DNA of 64,000 nt, taken from NCBI RefSeq assembly GCF_000264375.1, contig NZ_AJXW01000020.1:1-64000 (forward strand). The letters run 5' to 3'. Positions 18,124 to 27,250 of the stretch are shown here, piece by piece. A program made the translations under genes and the position numbers. This DNA comes from Rhodanobacter thiooxydans LCS2 (GTDB lineage Bacteria; Pseudomonadota; Gammaproteobacteria; Xanthomonadales; Rhodanobacteraceae). Positions within the stretch are counted from its first letter, which is position 1. The number at the start of each line of letters is the position of its first letter. A model generated the notes under the pieces. It saw nothing but the letters and a program-made list of their open reading frames with translations, searched no databases and was not told where the DNA came from.

Positions 18124-19911
18124 GTGGAAAGCTACAAGATCCAGCAGCACAAGTATGACGTGGTGGTGGTCGGCGCCGGCGGCGCCGGTCTGCGCGCTAC
18201 TTTCGGCCTTGCCGAGAAGGGCCTCAAGGCCGCCTGCGTCACCAAGGTGTTTCCCACCCGTTCGCACACCGTGGCGGCGCAGGGCGGCATCGCCGCCGCG
18301 CTCGGCAACATGGGCGAGGACGACTGGCGCTTCCACTTCTACGACACCGTGAAGGGCGGCGACTGGCTGGGCGACCAGGACGCGATCGAATACATGTGCA
18401 AGAACGCGCCGCAGTCGGTGATCGAGCTGGAGCATTACGGCGTGCCGTTCTCGCGCACCGAGGACGGTCACATCTACCAGCGCCCGTTCGGCGGCATGAC
18501 CACGCATTATGGCAAGGGCACCGCGCAGCGCACCTGCGCGGCCGCAGACCGCACCGGCCACGCCATCCTGCACACGCTGTACCAGCAGGCACTGGCGCAT
18601 GACGCCACGTTCTTCGTGGAGTACTTCGCCACCGACCTGATCTTCGACGAGGAAGGCGTGTGCCGCGGCGTGCTGGCGCTGGACATGAACGAGGGCACGC
18701 TGCACGTGTTCCGCGGCCAGGCCGTGGTGCTGGCCACCGGCGGCTATGGCCGCGCCTATTTCAGCGCCACTTCGGCGCACACCTGCACCGGCGACGGTGG
18801 CGGCATGGTGCTGCGCGCGGGCCTGGCGCTGCAGGACATGGAGTTCGTGCAGTTCCATCCCACCGGCATCTACGGTGCCGGGTGCCTGATCACCGAGGGC
18901 GTGCGCGGCGAAGGTGGCTACCTCACCAATTCCAACGGCGAGCGCTTCATGGAGCGCTATGCGCCCAGCGCCAAGGACCTGGCCTCGCGCGACGTGGTCA
19001 GCCGGGCCATCACCATCGAGATCCGCGAAGGCCGCGGCGTAGGCGAGCACAAGGACCACGCCTTCCTCAACCTGATGCATCTGGGCCCCGAGGTGATCCA
19101 CGAGCGGCTGCCCGGCATCGCCGAATCGGCGCGCATCTTCGCCGGCGTGGACGTGACCCGCGAGCCGATCCCGATCCTGCCCACCGTGCACTACAACATG
19201 GGCGGCATCCCCACCAACTACCACGGCGAAGTGGTGCAGAAGAAGGGTGACGACGTCGACGCCGTGGTGCCGGGCCTGTTCGCCATCGGCGAGGCCGCCT
19301 GCGTGTCGGTGCACGGCGGCAACCGCCTCGGCTCCAACTCGCTGCTCGACCTGGTGGTGTTCGGCCGTGCGGTCGCGCACCGCTGCGCCGAACTGATCCA
19401 GCCCGGCGCCGCGCACAAGGACCTGCCGGCCAGCGCGCTGGACCAGGCGCTGGCGCGCTTCGACGGCCTGCGCCATGCCAACGGCGAGCTGCCCACCGCG
19501 CAGATCCGCCTCGACATGCAGCGCACCATGCAGGCGGACGCCGCGGTGTTCCGCACCGGCGAGACACTGAAGGAAGGCTGCACGAAGATCGACAAGGTGC
19601 ATGACTCGTTCAAGCAGGTGAAGGTCAGCGACCGCTCGATGGTGTGGAACTCCGACCTGATCGAGACGCTGGAGCTGGCCAACCTGCTCGACCAGGCGGT
19701 GGCCACCATGCACTCGGCCGAGCAGCGCCCGGAGAGCCGCGGCGCCCATGCGCGCGAGGACTTCCCCGAGCGCAACGACGCCGAGTGGATGAAGCACACC
19801 CTGGTGAAGGTGGACGAACACGGCAAGACCAGCTTCGACTATCGCCCGGTACATATGTTCACCCTGACCGACGAGGTCGAGGTGGTGCCGCCGAAGAAGC
19901 GCGTTTACTGA
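18124..19911 (+). CDS. sdhA: Succinate dehydrogenase flavoprotein subunit
   Basis: Catalytic FAD subunit of complex II oxidising succinate to fumarate, 595 residues. FAD motif [19 protein letters not shown], covalent flavin His in [17 protein letters not shown], substrate-site [11 protein letters not shown] and REGRGVG, and [11 protein letters not shown] are all present. Starts with GTG at 18124, 4 bp after sdhD, with GGAG upstream. No missing catalytic residue was noticed. Confidence 0.97.
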   Translation: MESYKIQQHKYDVVVVGAGGAGLRATFGLAEKGLKAACVTKVFPTRSHTVAAQGGIAAALGNMGEDDWRFHFYDTVKGGDWLGDQDAIEYMCKNAPQSVIELEHYGVPFSRTEDGHIYQRPFGGMTTHYGKGTAQRTCAAADRTGHAILHTLYQQALAHDATFFVEYFATDLIFDEEGVCRGVLALDMNEGTLHVFRGQAVVLATGGYGRAYFSATSAHTCTGDGGGMVLRAGLALQDMEFVQFHPTGIYGAGCLITEGVRGEGGYLTNSNGERFMERYAPSAKDLASRDVVSRAITIEIREGRGVGEHKDHAFLNLMHLGPEVIHERLPGIAESARIFAGVDVTREPIPILPTVHYNMGGIPTNYHGEVVQKKGDDVDAVVPGLFAIGEAACVSVHGGNRLGSNSLLDLVVFGRAVAHRCAELIQPGAAHKDLPASALDQALARFDGLRHANGELPTAQIRLDMQRTMQADAAVFRTGETLKEGCTKIDKVHDSFKQVKVSDRSMVWNSDLIETLELANLLDQAVATMHSAEQRPESRGAHAREDFPERNDAEWMKHTLVKVDEHGKTSFDYRPVHMFTLTDEVEVVPPKKRVY

Positions 19912-19931
19912 TACCGGACTGGAGAGCTACT

Positions 19932-20714
19932 GTGGCAGAGTTTTCGCTACCCAAGAATTCCAAGATCCAGCCGGGCAAGCACTGGCCGGCGAAGGACGCG
20001 AAGAAGCCGCGCACCTTCCGCGTCTACCGCTGGAGTCCGGACGACGACCAGAACCCGCGCATCGACACCTACGAGGTCGACCTGGCCGCGTGCGGCCCGA
20101 TGGTGCTGGACGCGTTGCTGAAGATCAAGAACGAGATCGACCCCACGCTCACCTTGCGCCGCTCCTGCCGCGAGGGCATCTGCGGTTCGTGCGCGATGAA
20201 CATCGACGGCACCAACACGCTGGCGTGCATCTGCGCGATCGACAAGATGGCCGCGGGCGACGTGAAGATCTACCCGCTGCCGCACATGCCGGTGGTGAAG
20301 GACCTGGTGCCCGACCTCACCCACTTCTACGCGCAGTACGCGTCGATCAAGCCGTGGATCCGCACGCAGAGCGCGGTGCCCGACAAGGAGCGCCTGCAGT
20401 CGCCGGAAGACCGCAAGAAGCTCGACGGCCTGTACGAGTGCATCCTGTGCGCGTGCTGCTCCACCAGCTGCCCGAGCTACTGGTGGAACGGCGACAAGTA
20501 CCTGGGCCCGGCGATCCTGCTGCAGGCCCAGCGCTGGATCGTCGACTCGCGCGACGAAGCCACCGGCGAACGCCTGGACGACCTGGAAGACCCGTTCAAG
20601 CTGTACCGCTGCCACACCATCATGAACTGCACGCGCACCTGCCCGAAGGGCCTCAACCCGGCCAAGGCGATCGCGGAGATCAAGAAGCTGATGGTGGAGC
20701 GCCGCTCGGTCTGA
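19932..20714 (+). CDS. sdhB: Succinate dehydrogenase iron-sulfur subunit
   Basis: Electron-transfer subunit of complex II, 260 residues. The [2Fe-2S] ligands lie in [18 protein letters not shown] and TLACIC; the [4Fe-4S] and [3Fe-4S] ligands lie in [16 protein letters not shown] and [11 protein letters not shown]. Starts with GTG at 19932 after a GGAGAG ribosome site, 20 bp past sdhA. A terminator-like hairpin follows 20 bp after the stop. Confidence 0.97.
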   Translation: MAEFSLPKNSKIQPGKHWPAKDAKKPRTFRVYRWSPDDDQNPRIDTYEVDLAACGPMVLDALLKIKNEIDPTLTLRRSCREGICGSCAMNIDGTNTLACICAIDKMAAGDVKIYPLPHMPVVKDLVPDLTHFYAQYASIKPWIRTQSAVPDKERLQSPEDRKKLDGLYECILCACCSTSCPSYWWNGDKYLGPAILLQAQRWIVDSRDEATGERLDDLEDPFKLYRCHTIMNCTRTCPKGLNPAKAIAEIKKLMVERRSV

Positions 20715-20734
20715 GCGCGCTGCCCACGTTCCGC

Positions 20735-20767
20735 ACGCGACAGGCCGCCAAGCGCGGCCTGTCGCGT
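20735..20767 (+). terminator. Hairpin terminator after sdhB
   Basis: A perfect 14-bp inverted repeat (ACGCGACAGGCCGC with a 5-nt loop) followed by TTCT. It should end most transcripts after sdhB; the small sdhE gene 50 bp on would then be read through at lower level or from its own promoter. Confidence 0.7.
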
Positions 20768-20818
20768 TCTGGCGCAACGGCTACACTTCGCATGCATGGA
20801 CAACGACCGAGCCTGGTG

Positions 20819-21067
20819 ATGGATGAAGCACGCATCAAGCGCCTGCGCTGGCGCGCCCGCCGCGGCACCCGTGAGCTGGACGCCCTGTTTGGCGGCTGGC
20901 TGGACGATCGCTTTGCCGGTGCCGACGAAGCGCAGCGGCAGGCATTCGACGAACTGCTCGACGTGCAGGATCCGGACCTGTGGGACTGGGTGATGGGCCA
21001 TGCGCGTCCGCAGCGGGCGGACTGGCAGGCGATCATCGATGACATCCGCGCCCGCCATCGGCTTTGA
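20819..21067 (+). CDS. sdhE: FAD assembly factor SdhE
   Basis: Small helical protein (82 residues) needed for covalent attachment of FAD to SdhA. It carries the family motif RRGTRELD (RGxxE) plus the conserved FDELLDVQDPDLWDWVMG stretch. The ATG at 20819 is chosen; a Met nine codons upstream is possible. It overlaps the following membrane gene by 29 bp. Its placement after sdhCDAB puts both known SDH flavination/assembly factor types in one locus. Confidence 0.93.
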   Translation: MDEARIKRLRWRARRGTRELDALFGGWLDDRFAGADEAQRQAFDELLDVQDPDLWDWVMGHARPQRADWQAIIDDIRARHRL

Positions 21068-21476
21068 GTACCGGCCGTCGCGATGGCTGCGGCGCGCCCT
21101 CGTGCTGGTGGCAGCGCTGGCCCTGCTCGCAGTGGGGTTGAGCGCACTGCCGAGATGGCTGGAACTGCTGCTGGCGATGCTGGTGGTGCTGACGACCTGG
21201 CAGGCGCTGCGCCGCGTGGCCGGCAGCCCGGTTGTGGCGGCCGGCTGGAGCGCCGGGCATGCCTGGACCTTGCGCCTGCGCGATCATGCCGACGTCCCGG
21301 CCACGCTGTCCTCGTTCCGCGTGCTCGGCGTATTCGTGCTGCTGCGCCTGCATACGGCGGAGCGCGGCACGCAGGTGCTGCTGCTGGCGCCGGACAACAG
21401 CGACGCGGACATTCGCCGGCGCCTGCGCATGCGGCTGGCCACGATCCAGCCGGGCGAGGCGCTGCCGCGACTGTGA
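21039..21476 (+). CDS. YgfX-like inner-membrane protein
   Basis: Membrane protein of 145 residues with two adjacent N-terminal helices (ALVLVAALALLAVGLSALP and LELLLAMLVVLTTWQAL) followed by a beta-rich soluble domain (HAWTLRLRDH). Topology, size and overlap with sdhE match the YgfX (CptA) family usually encoded next to sdhE (CptB); that pair has been described as a membrane toxin and its partner in E. coli. The sequence itself is weakly conserved, so the assignment depends on context. Confidence 0.65.
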   Translation: MTSAPAIGFEYRPSRWLRRALVLVAALALLAVGLSALPRWLELLLAMLVVLTTWQALRRVAGSPVVAAGWSAGHAWTLRLRDHADVPATLSSFRVLGVFVLLRLHTAERGTQVLLLAPDNSDADIRRRLRMRLATIQPGEALPRL

Positions 21477-21572
21477 GCGGCCGGCAACTTTGCCGCTGCA
21501 GCACGGTCCGAGCGAATGCCCGATAATGGGTGACCGGGCAGCCGCCCTGCGATTCCCACCAGCGACCCGCCC

Positions 21573-22814
21573 ATGTTCCGACCGCTCGAACTTTTCATCG
21601 GCCTGCGCTACACCCGCGCCAAGCGGCGCAACCAGTTCATCTCTTTCATCTCCACCGTGTCGATCGTGTGCATCGCGATCAGCGTGATCGCGCTGATCAC
21701 GGTGATGTCGGTGATGAACGGCTTCGACTACCAGATGCGCTCGCGCATCCTCGGCGCGATCTCGCATGCCACCGTGTCCGGCGTCGGCGAGAGCGTGCAG
21801 GACTGGCCGCGCGCGCTGAAGATCGCCGAAGCCAACCCGCACGTGCTGGGCGCCGCGCCGTACGTGGAGAGCGAGGCGATGCTGCTGGCACGACGCTCCA
21901 GCGGCGCGCTGGTGCGCGGCGTCGAGCCGACGCAGGAACCGAAGGTCGTCGACATCGACAAGCACATGCTTGAAGGCAAGCTCGGCGAACTGACCCCGGG
22001 CAGCTGGAACATCGTGCTGGGCCGCGAACTGGCGATGACGCTCGGCGTCACCGTGGGCGACCGCGTCACCATGGCGGTACAGCAGCTGCGTGCCACGCCG
22101 ATGGGCAGCGTGCCGCGGATGCGCAGCTTTCACGTGGTGGGCACCTTCGAGCTGGGCATGGAGCAGTTCGACTCCGGCCTGGCGCTGGTCAACATGAGCG
22201 ACGCCGAGAAACTCAACGAATTGAGCGGCCCCACCGGCATCCGCCTGAAGCTCGACGACCTGTTCAACGCCCGTCCGGTCGCGCGCGAGCTGGCCGACCA
22301 GCTCGGCCAGGTCTACCGGGTGCAGACCTGGATGGACACCAACGCGAACCTGTTCGCCGCGCTGTCGATGGAAAAGATGGTGATGTTCATCATCCTGTCG
22401 CTGATCATCCTGGTGGCGGTGATCAACCTGATCTCGATGCTGATGATGCTGGTCACCGACAAGCAGGCCGACATCGCGATCCTGCGCACGCTCGGCGCCA
22501 CGCCGCGCAGCATCATGGGCATCTTCATGGTGCAGGGCGTACTGGTCGGCTTCGTCGGCATCGGCTTCGGCGTGGGCTTCGGCTCGCTGCTGTCGTGGAA
22601 GCTGCCGGGCATCATCAAGTGGATCGAGCACACCTTCCACGTCACCTTCCTGTCGCCGGACGTCTACTACATCAGCGAGGTGCCAAGCCGGCTCCTTTGG
22701 CACGACGTAGGCTGGACCGCGCTGCTGACCTTCGCGTTCTCGCTGCTGGCCACCCTCTATCCCGCGTGGCGCGCTTCGCGCACGCAGCCGGCGCAGGCGC
22801 TGCGCTATGAATAA
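21573..22814 (+). CDS. lolC: Lipoprotein-releasing system permease LolC/LolE
   Basis: Permease of the Lol ABC transporter that extracts lipoproteins from the inner membrane and hands them to LolA. The 413-residue product has an N-terminal helix, a large periplasmic MacB-like domain and three C-terminal helices with the FtsX-type fold. [20 protein letters not shown] at the start and [19 protein letters not shown] are family hallmarks. Only one permease gene adjoins lolD, so it may act as a homodimer (LolF type). Overlaps lolD by 8 bp. Confidence 0.93.
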   Translation: MFRPLELFIGLRYTRAKRRNQFISFISTVSIVCIAISVIALITVMSVMNGFDYQMRSRILGAISHATVSGVGESVQDWPRALKIAEANPHVLGAAPYVESEAMLLARRSSGALVRGVEPTQEPKVVDIDKHMLEGKLGELTPGSWNIVLGRELAMTLGVTVGDRVTMAVQQLRATPMGSVPRMRSFHVVGTFELGMEQFDSGLALVNMSDAEKLNELSGPTGIRLKLDDLFNARPVARELADQLGQVYRVQTWMDTNANLFAALSMEKMVMFIILSLIILVAVINLISMLMMLVTDKQADIAILRTLGATPRSIMGIFMVQGVLVGFVGIGFGVGFGSLLSWKLPGIIKWIEHTFHVTFLSPDVYYISEVPSRLLWHDVGWTALLTFAFSLLATLYPAWRASRTQPAQALRYE

Positions 22815-23520
22815 GGCCGTCATGAAACCCGCCACCGAACATGTGCTGCGCGCCAGCGGCGTTGCCAAGACCTACGCCGAGGGCGGCCTGCGCACCGAGG
22901 TGCTGAGTGACGTCAACTTCACCCTGAGGCGCGGCGAGACGATGGCGATCGTCGGTGCTTCCGGTTCGGGCAAGAGCACCCTGCTGCACATCATCGGCGG
23001 CCTGGATACGCTGACCGCCGGCGAGGTGGAAGTGGACGGCCGCGTGCTGTCGAAGCTGTCCGACGCGGAGCGCGGGCGCGTACGCAACCGCTCGCTCGGC
23101 TTCATCTACCAGTTCCACCATTTGCTGCCCGAGTTCACCGCGCTGGAGAACGTGTGCATGCCGCTGCTGATCCGCGGCACCGCGATCGCCGAGGCGCAGA
23201 AGCAGGCCGCAGCCTTGCTGGAACGTGTCGGGCTGGGTGGTCGCACGCACCACAAGCCGTCCGAACTGTCCGGCGGCGAGCGCCAGCGCTGTGCGGTGGC
23301 GCGCGCGCTGGTGACACGCCCCGCCTGCGTGCTCGGCGACGAGCCCACCGGCAACCTCGACGAGGGCAATGCCGCGCAGGTCTACGCGTTGATGCTGGAA
23401 CTCAACCGCGAGATCGGCACCAGCTTCGTGCTGGTCACCCATGATCCGCACCTGGCGGCAAAGATGGATCGCACCCTGGTGCTGCACAACGGCGTGCTGC
23501 GGGAAAGCCCGGGGGCCTGA
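22807..23520 (+). CDS. lolD: Lipoprotein-releasing system ATPase LolD
   Basis: ATP-binding subunit of the Lol transporter, 237 residues. Walker [10 protein letters not shown], signature [15 protein letters not shown] and Walker [13 protein letters not shown] are intact, with the H-loop in [11 protein letters not shown]. The N-terminus could begin at the next Met ([10 protein letters not shown]), five codons in. Its ATG lies inside the end of lolC, implying coupled translation. Confidence 0.95.
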   Translation: MNKAVMKPATEHVLRASGVAKTYAEGGLRTEVLSDVNFTLRRGETMAIVGASGSGKSTLLHIIGGLDTLTAGEVEVDGRVLSKLSDAERGRVRNRSLGFIYQFHHLLPEFTALENVCMPLLIRGTAIAEAQKQAAALLERVGLGGRTHHKPSELSGGERQRCAVARALVTRPACVLGDEPTGNLDEGNAAQVYALMLELNREIGTSFVLVTHDPHLAAKMDRTLVLHNGVLRESPGA

Positions 23521-23605
23521 CGCTGCGCTCCTCACCCTGTATGCAGGGGGAGGCTGGTTGGGGTAACCCGGGCTTGCGGCAGGATCAAGAGCCACCCCTC
23601 CCGGA

Positions 23606-23630
23606 CCCTCCCCTGCTGGGCAGGGGAGGG
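23606..23630. repeat. GC-rich palindrome of the CCTCCCCTGC family
   Basis: Perfect 10-bp inverted repeat (CCCTCCCCTG / CAGGGGAGGG, loop of five) between lolD and comEC, with a smaller partner CCCTG-TAT-GCAGGG about 70 bp upstream. The same core recurs at 38751-38772, so this is a dispersed intergenic repeat rather than a gene-specific terminator, although it may also stop transcription. Confidence 0.7.
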
Positions 23631-23747
23631 GACCCATCCTGACGGGTTCGGCAAGTCGTCTGGGTGAGCGCCTACGCGTTTTTCATCCTCATCGTCGCGC
23701 GCGTCACGTTAGGCTCGGCTTCTTCCAGGAAGGGACGGGCCGGCGGC

Positions 23748-26048
23748 ATGACGCGAACGACGGCAATCATGGCGGCGCCGGCCTTGCTGGCCGGCGTGCT
23801 GCTGGTGCAATGGTTGCCGCAATTGCCGCCGTCCTGGTGCCTGGGCTTGCTGTTGCTGATGGCCGGAGGGCTGGCCTGGCGCTACCCGCGCTGGCGCTGG
23901 CTGGCGTGGCTGCTGGCCGGCATCGCCTGGGCGGCCTGGCGTGGTGGTCTGGCGATGGAGGCACGCCTGCCGCGGGCGCTGGAAGGGCGCGATCTTGCGG
24001 TCATCGGCACGATCGCCGAGCTGCCGCTGGCGCAGCCGGACGCCAGCCGCTTCACGTTACAGGTGGAGCGGGCCACGCTGGATGGCCAGCCGGTTGCGCT
24101 GCGCGGCCGCGTCACGGTGGCCTGGTACGAGGATGCGCCGCCGCTGCAGCCGTGCTCGCGCTGGCGGCTGTCGCTGCGCCTGAAGCGGCCGCGCGGGCTG
24201 CTCGACCCCGGTGGCGCCGACAGCGAGCGCTCGGCGCTGGAGCGCGGCATCGTCGCCACCGGCTACGTCCGCGACGATCCGGACAACGCGCCGCTCGCTG
24301 GCGCACGCTGGTGCGTCGACGGCGTGCGCGACGCGGTGGCCCGTGGCATCGCGGCGCGCGTGCGCGACCGGCATGATGCCGCCTTGCTGCAAGCGTTCAC
24401 GGTTGGCGACACGCGCGGGCTGCGGCAGCGCGACTGGGCGGTGGCGCGCGCGAATGGCGTATCGCATCTGATCGCGATTTCCGGCTTCCACGTCGGCGTG
24501 GCGGCGGTGTTCGGGGTGGGACTGGCCTGGCTGGTTTACGCGTTGTGGCCGCGGCTGGGCCTGCGCCTGCCGCGACCGCAGGCGCAGGCTGCCGCGGCGT
24601 TGCTGGTGGCCGCGCTGTACAGCGCGCTGGCCGGCTTCGGCTTGCCCACGGTGCGCACCCTGCTGATGATCGCGGTGGTGACGCTGGCGCGCTGCAGCCG
24701 CCGCGGCGCGAGCGGTGCGCATTCGCTGGCGCTGGCGCTGATTGCGATCCTGCTGGCCGATCCGCTGGCGGTGCTGGCGGCCGGATTCTGGCTGTCGTTC
24801 GTGGGCGTGGCGTTCCTGATGCTGTGCCTGCAGTCGCGCGGCCGCGGCCTGCGCGCGTTCCTGCACGAGTTGTCGGCGGGGCAACTGCTGATGACGGTGG
24901 CGCTGCTGCCGCTGACCCTGTGGTTCTTCGGTCAGGCCTCGCTGGTGGGCGCGTTGTCCAACCTGGTCGCGGTGCCGCTGGTCAGCTTCGTGATCGTGCC
25001 GTGCGCCTTGTCCGGCATGCTGCTGCTCGGCCTGTGCCCGCCGCTGGCCGCGCCGGTGCTGTGGCTGGCCGCGCGCATTGCGCACGCGCAATGGTGGCTG
25101 CTGGAGCAGATGGCAGGTTGGCCCGGCGCGCAGTGGTACCTGCCGGCGGTGCAGGCGCATGCGCTGCTGCTGGCCGTGCTCGGCGCGCTGTGGCTGTTCC
25201 TGCCGCGTGGCGTGCCACTGCGCTGGCTTGGCCTGCTGCTGTTCCTGCCGCTGCTGTGGCCGCCGAACCCGTCACCGCCGGAGGGGGCGTTCAAGGTCTG
25301 GGTGCTCGACGTGGGGCAGGGCCAGTCGGTGCTGCTGCGCACCCGCAGTCACCTGCTGGTGTACGACGCCGGCGCGCGCTACCCGTCCGGCTTCGACCTG
25401 GGCGAGGCGGTGGTGCTGCCGTCGATCCATGCGCTGGGCTTGGATCGGGTGGACATGCTGATGGTCAGCCACGGTGACAACGACCACGCCGGCGGTGCCG
25501 AGGCGGTGGCGAAGGCGTTTCCGCGGGCGTCGCGCTACGCCGGCGAGCCGTCGCGGCTGCAGGTGCCGATGCAGCAGTGCGTGGCCGGTCAGGCGTGGCA
25601 GTGGGACGGCGTGCGCTTTCGCGTGCTGAACCCGGTTCCCGGTGCGGGCGATCGCGACAACGACAGCTCCTGCGTGCTGCTGGTCGAGGGCGGCGGCGGA
25701 CGCCTGCTGCTGACCGGCGACATCAGCGCCGCGGTGGAGCCGCAGGTGGCGGCGGCGCTCGGCCCGGGGCCGCCGACGGTGCTGCTGGTACCGCATCACG
25801 GCAGTGGGACCTCATCCGGCGCCGCCTTCATCGCCGCTGTGCAGCCGCGTCTGGCGCTGGTGTCGGCGGGTTGGCGCAACCGTTTCGGCCACCCCAGGGC
25901 GCAGGTGCTGGCGCGCTACGCCGACGCGCAGGTGCCGGTGTTCGACACGGCCCGGCAGGGTGCGATGGCGCTGGATTTCTCCGCCGACGCGCCGCCGCGG
26001 CGCGAGCCGGGCTGGCGTCAGCGACAGGCGCGCTACTGGCGCGAATGA
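23748..26048 (+). CDS. comEC: DNA uptake channel protein ComEC
   Basis: Inner-membrane channel for single-stranded DNA uptake during natural transformation, about 766 residues. An N-terminal membrane pair and DUF4131-like segment are followed by the Competence domain (VSHLIAISGFHVGVAAVFG) and a C-terminal metallo-beta-lactamase-like domain with MVSHGDNDHAGGAE, LLTGDIS and VPHHGSGTSS. The start is the Met of MTRTTAIMAA, preceded by AGGAAGGG. It suggests the organism is, or was, naturally competent. Lies between lolD and exbB. Confidence 0.92.
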   Translation: MTRTTAIMAAPALLAGVLLVQWLPQLPPSWCLGLLLLMAGGLAWRYPRWRWLAWLLAGIAWAAWRGGLAMEARLPRALEGRDLAVIGTIAELPLAQPDASRFTLQVERATLDGQPVALRGRVTVAWYEDAPPLQPCSRWRLSLRLKRPRGLLDPGGADSERSALERGIVATGYVRDDPDNAPLAGARWCVDGVRDAVARGIAARVRDRHDAALLQAFTVGDTRGLRQRDWAVARANGVSHLIAISGFHVGVAAVFGVGLAWLVYALWPRLGLRLPRPQAQAAAALLVAALYSALAGFGLPTVRTLLMIAVVTLARCSRRGASGAHSLALALIAILLADPLAVLAAGFWLSFVGVAFLMLCLQSRGRGLRAFLHELSAGQLLMTVALLPLTLWFFGQASLVGALSNLVAVPLVSFVIVPCALSGMLLLGLCPPLAAPVLWLAARIAHAQWWLLEQMAGWPGAQWYLPAVQAHALLLAVLGALWLFLPRGVPLRWLGLLLFLPLLWPPNPSPPEGAFKVWVLDVGQGQSVLLRTRSHLLVYDAGARYPSGFDLGEAVVLPSIHALGLDRVDMLMVSHGDNDHAGGAEAVAKAFPRASRYAGEPSRLQVPMQQCVAGQAWQWDGVRFRVLNPVPGAGDRDNDSSCVLLVEGGGGRLLLTGDISAAVEPQVAAALGPGPPTVLLVPHHGSGTSSGAAFIAAVQPRLALVSAGWRNRFGHPRAQVLARYADAQVPVFDTARQGAMALDFSADAPPRREPGWRQRQARYWRE

Positions 26049-26140
26049 GCCGCGGCGGGGAATGCCACGCATGCCGCAGTACGACGGGGCGACGCTGCTA
26101 TCATGCGCGCTCCTGTCAGGTCGCGCGTCGGGGTCGAAAA

Positions 26141-26809
26141 GTGCTGGAAATTCTGATGGCTGGCGGGTGGGCGATGGTGCCCATCCTGATCTCCTCGGCG
26201 ATTGCCCTGGCGATCGTGCTGGAGCGCTGGTGGACGCTGCGCCGCAAGTCGGTGCTGCCGCCGGGCCTGGGCGACGAGGTGCGCCAGTGGGCGCGCTCCG
26301 GCCAGCTCGACCCGCAGCATCTCGAGAACCTGGCCAACGGCTCGCCGCTGGGCGAACTGCTGGCCTCCGCCCTGGTGGTGCGCCGGCAGTCACGCGAGCT
26401 GATCAAGGAGCGCATCGAGGATACCGGCCGGCATGTGGTTCACCGGATGGAGCGCTACCTCAACACGCTCGGCACGATCGCGTTGATCGGCCCGCTGCTG
26501 GGCCTGTTCGGCACGGTGATCGGCCTGATCCGCATGTTCATGGAAGTAATGGCCGGCGGCATCGGTGATCCGGCCCGGATGGCCGGCGGCATCGGCGAGG
26601 CGCTGATCTGCACTGCCTCGGGCCTGACCGTGGCGATCCCCGCCTACGTGCTGCACCGCTACTTCCGCTCGCGCGTGGCTGGCTACCGCATAGAGATGGA
26701 AAAGCAGGCCACGGCGCTGCTCGACGACCTGACCCTGGCCCCCGCTGCAGCCACCGCACCGGTGCGGCCGCGGCGCACGCCGTCGACGACCGCACCGAGC
26801 GCGGGCTGA
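26141..26809 (+). CDS. exbB: ExbB/TolQ-family proton channel subunit
   Basis: Inner-membrane component of a TonB- or Tol-type energy-transducing motor, 222 residues with three helices. VLEILMAGGWAMVPILISSA matches the usual start of this subfamily, so the GTG at 26141 is taken as initiator; NTLGTIALIGPLLGLFGTVI and GIGEALICTASGLTVAIPAY are the conserved MotA/TolQ/ExbB core. It is followed 9 bp later by exbD. The neighbouring msbA and lpxK point to an envelope-biogenesis operon. Confidence 0.93.
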   Translation: MLEILMAGGWAMVPILISSAIALAIVLERWWTLRRKSVLPPGLGDEVRQWARSGQLDPQHLENLANGSPLGELLASALVVRRQSRELIKERIEDTGRHVVHRMERYLNTLGTIALIGPLLGLFGTVIGLIRMFMEVMAGGIGDPARMAGGIGEALICTASGLTVAIPAYVLHRYFRSRVAGYRIEMEKQATALLDDLTLAPAAATAPVRPRRTPSTTAPSAG

Positions 26810-26818
26810 GGCGCACCG

Positions 26819-27250
26819 ATGCGTATCGGCAACGACCGCCGCGGCGACGAGTTCGAGATCAACGTGATCCCGTTGATCGACGTGCTGCTGACCCTGCTGA
26901 TGTTCTTCGTGCTGACCAGCACGTTCATCCAGCACTCGCGCATGCAGGTCACCCTGCCGCAGGCGAGCACACCGGACCGCGACCTGGATACGCAGGCACT
27001 CACCATCATGATCGACCGCGATGGTCGCTTCTACGTCGGCAGCGATGAGGTGATGGGCGAGGGCATCGAGGCGCTGAAGCAGACCATCGCGCGCAATGCG
27101 GGCGACGATCGCGCGCGGCCAGTGACGATCCGCGCCGACGCAATGACGCCCAACCAGAACGTGGTCACCGCGATGGACGCGTTGGGCCAGCTCGGCTTCA
27201 CCCGGCTGTCGATTGCCACGACGCCGAGCAAGCCGGGTAACGGCCGGTGA
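26819..27250 (+). CDS. exbD: ExbD/TolR-family proton channel subunit
   Basis: Partner of ExbB, 143 residues: short cytoplasmic tail, one helix and a periplasmic domain. FEINVIPLIDVLLTLLMFFV contains the critical Asp facing the proton channel. The stop overlaps the msbA GTG start (GTGA), so translation of the two is coupled. Confidence 0.95.
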   Translation: MRIGNDRRGDEFEINVIPLIDVLLTLLMFFVLTSTFIQHSRMQVTLPQASTPDRDLDTQALTIMIDRDGRFYVGSDEVMGEGIEALKQTIARNAGDDRARPVTIRADAMTPNQNVVTAMDALGQLGFTRLSIATTPSKPGNGR

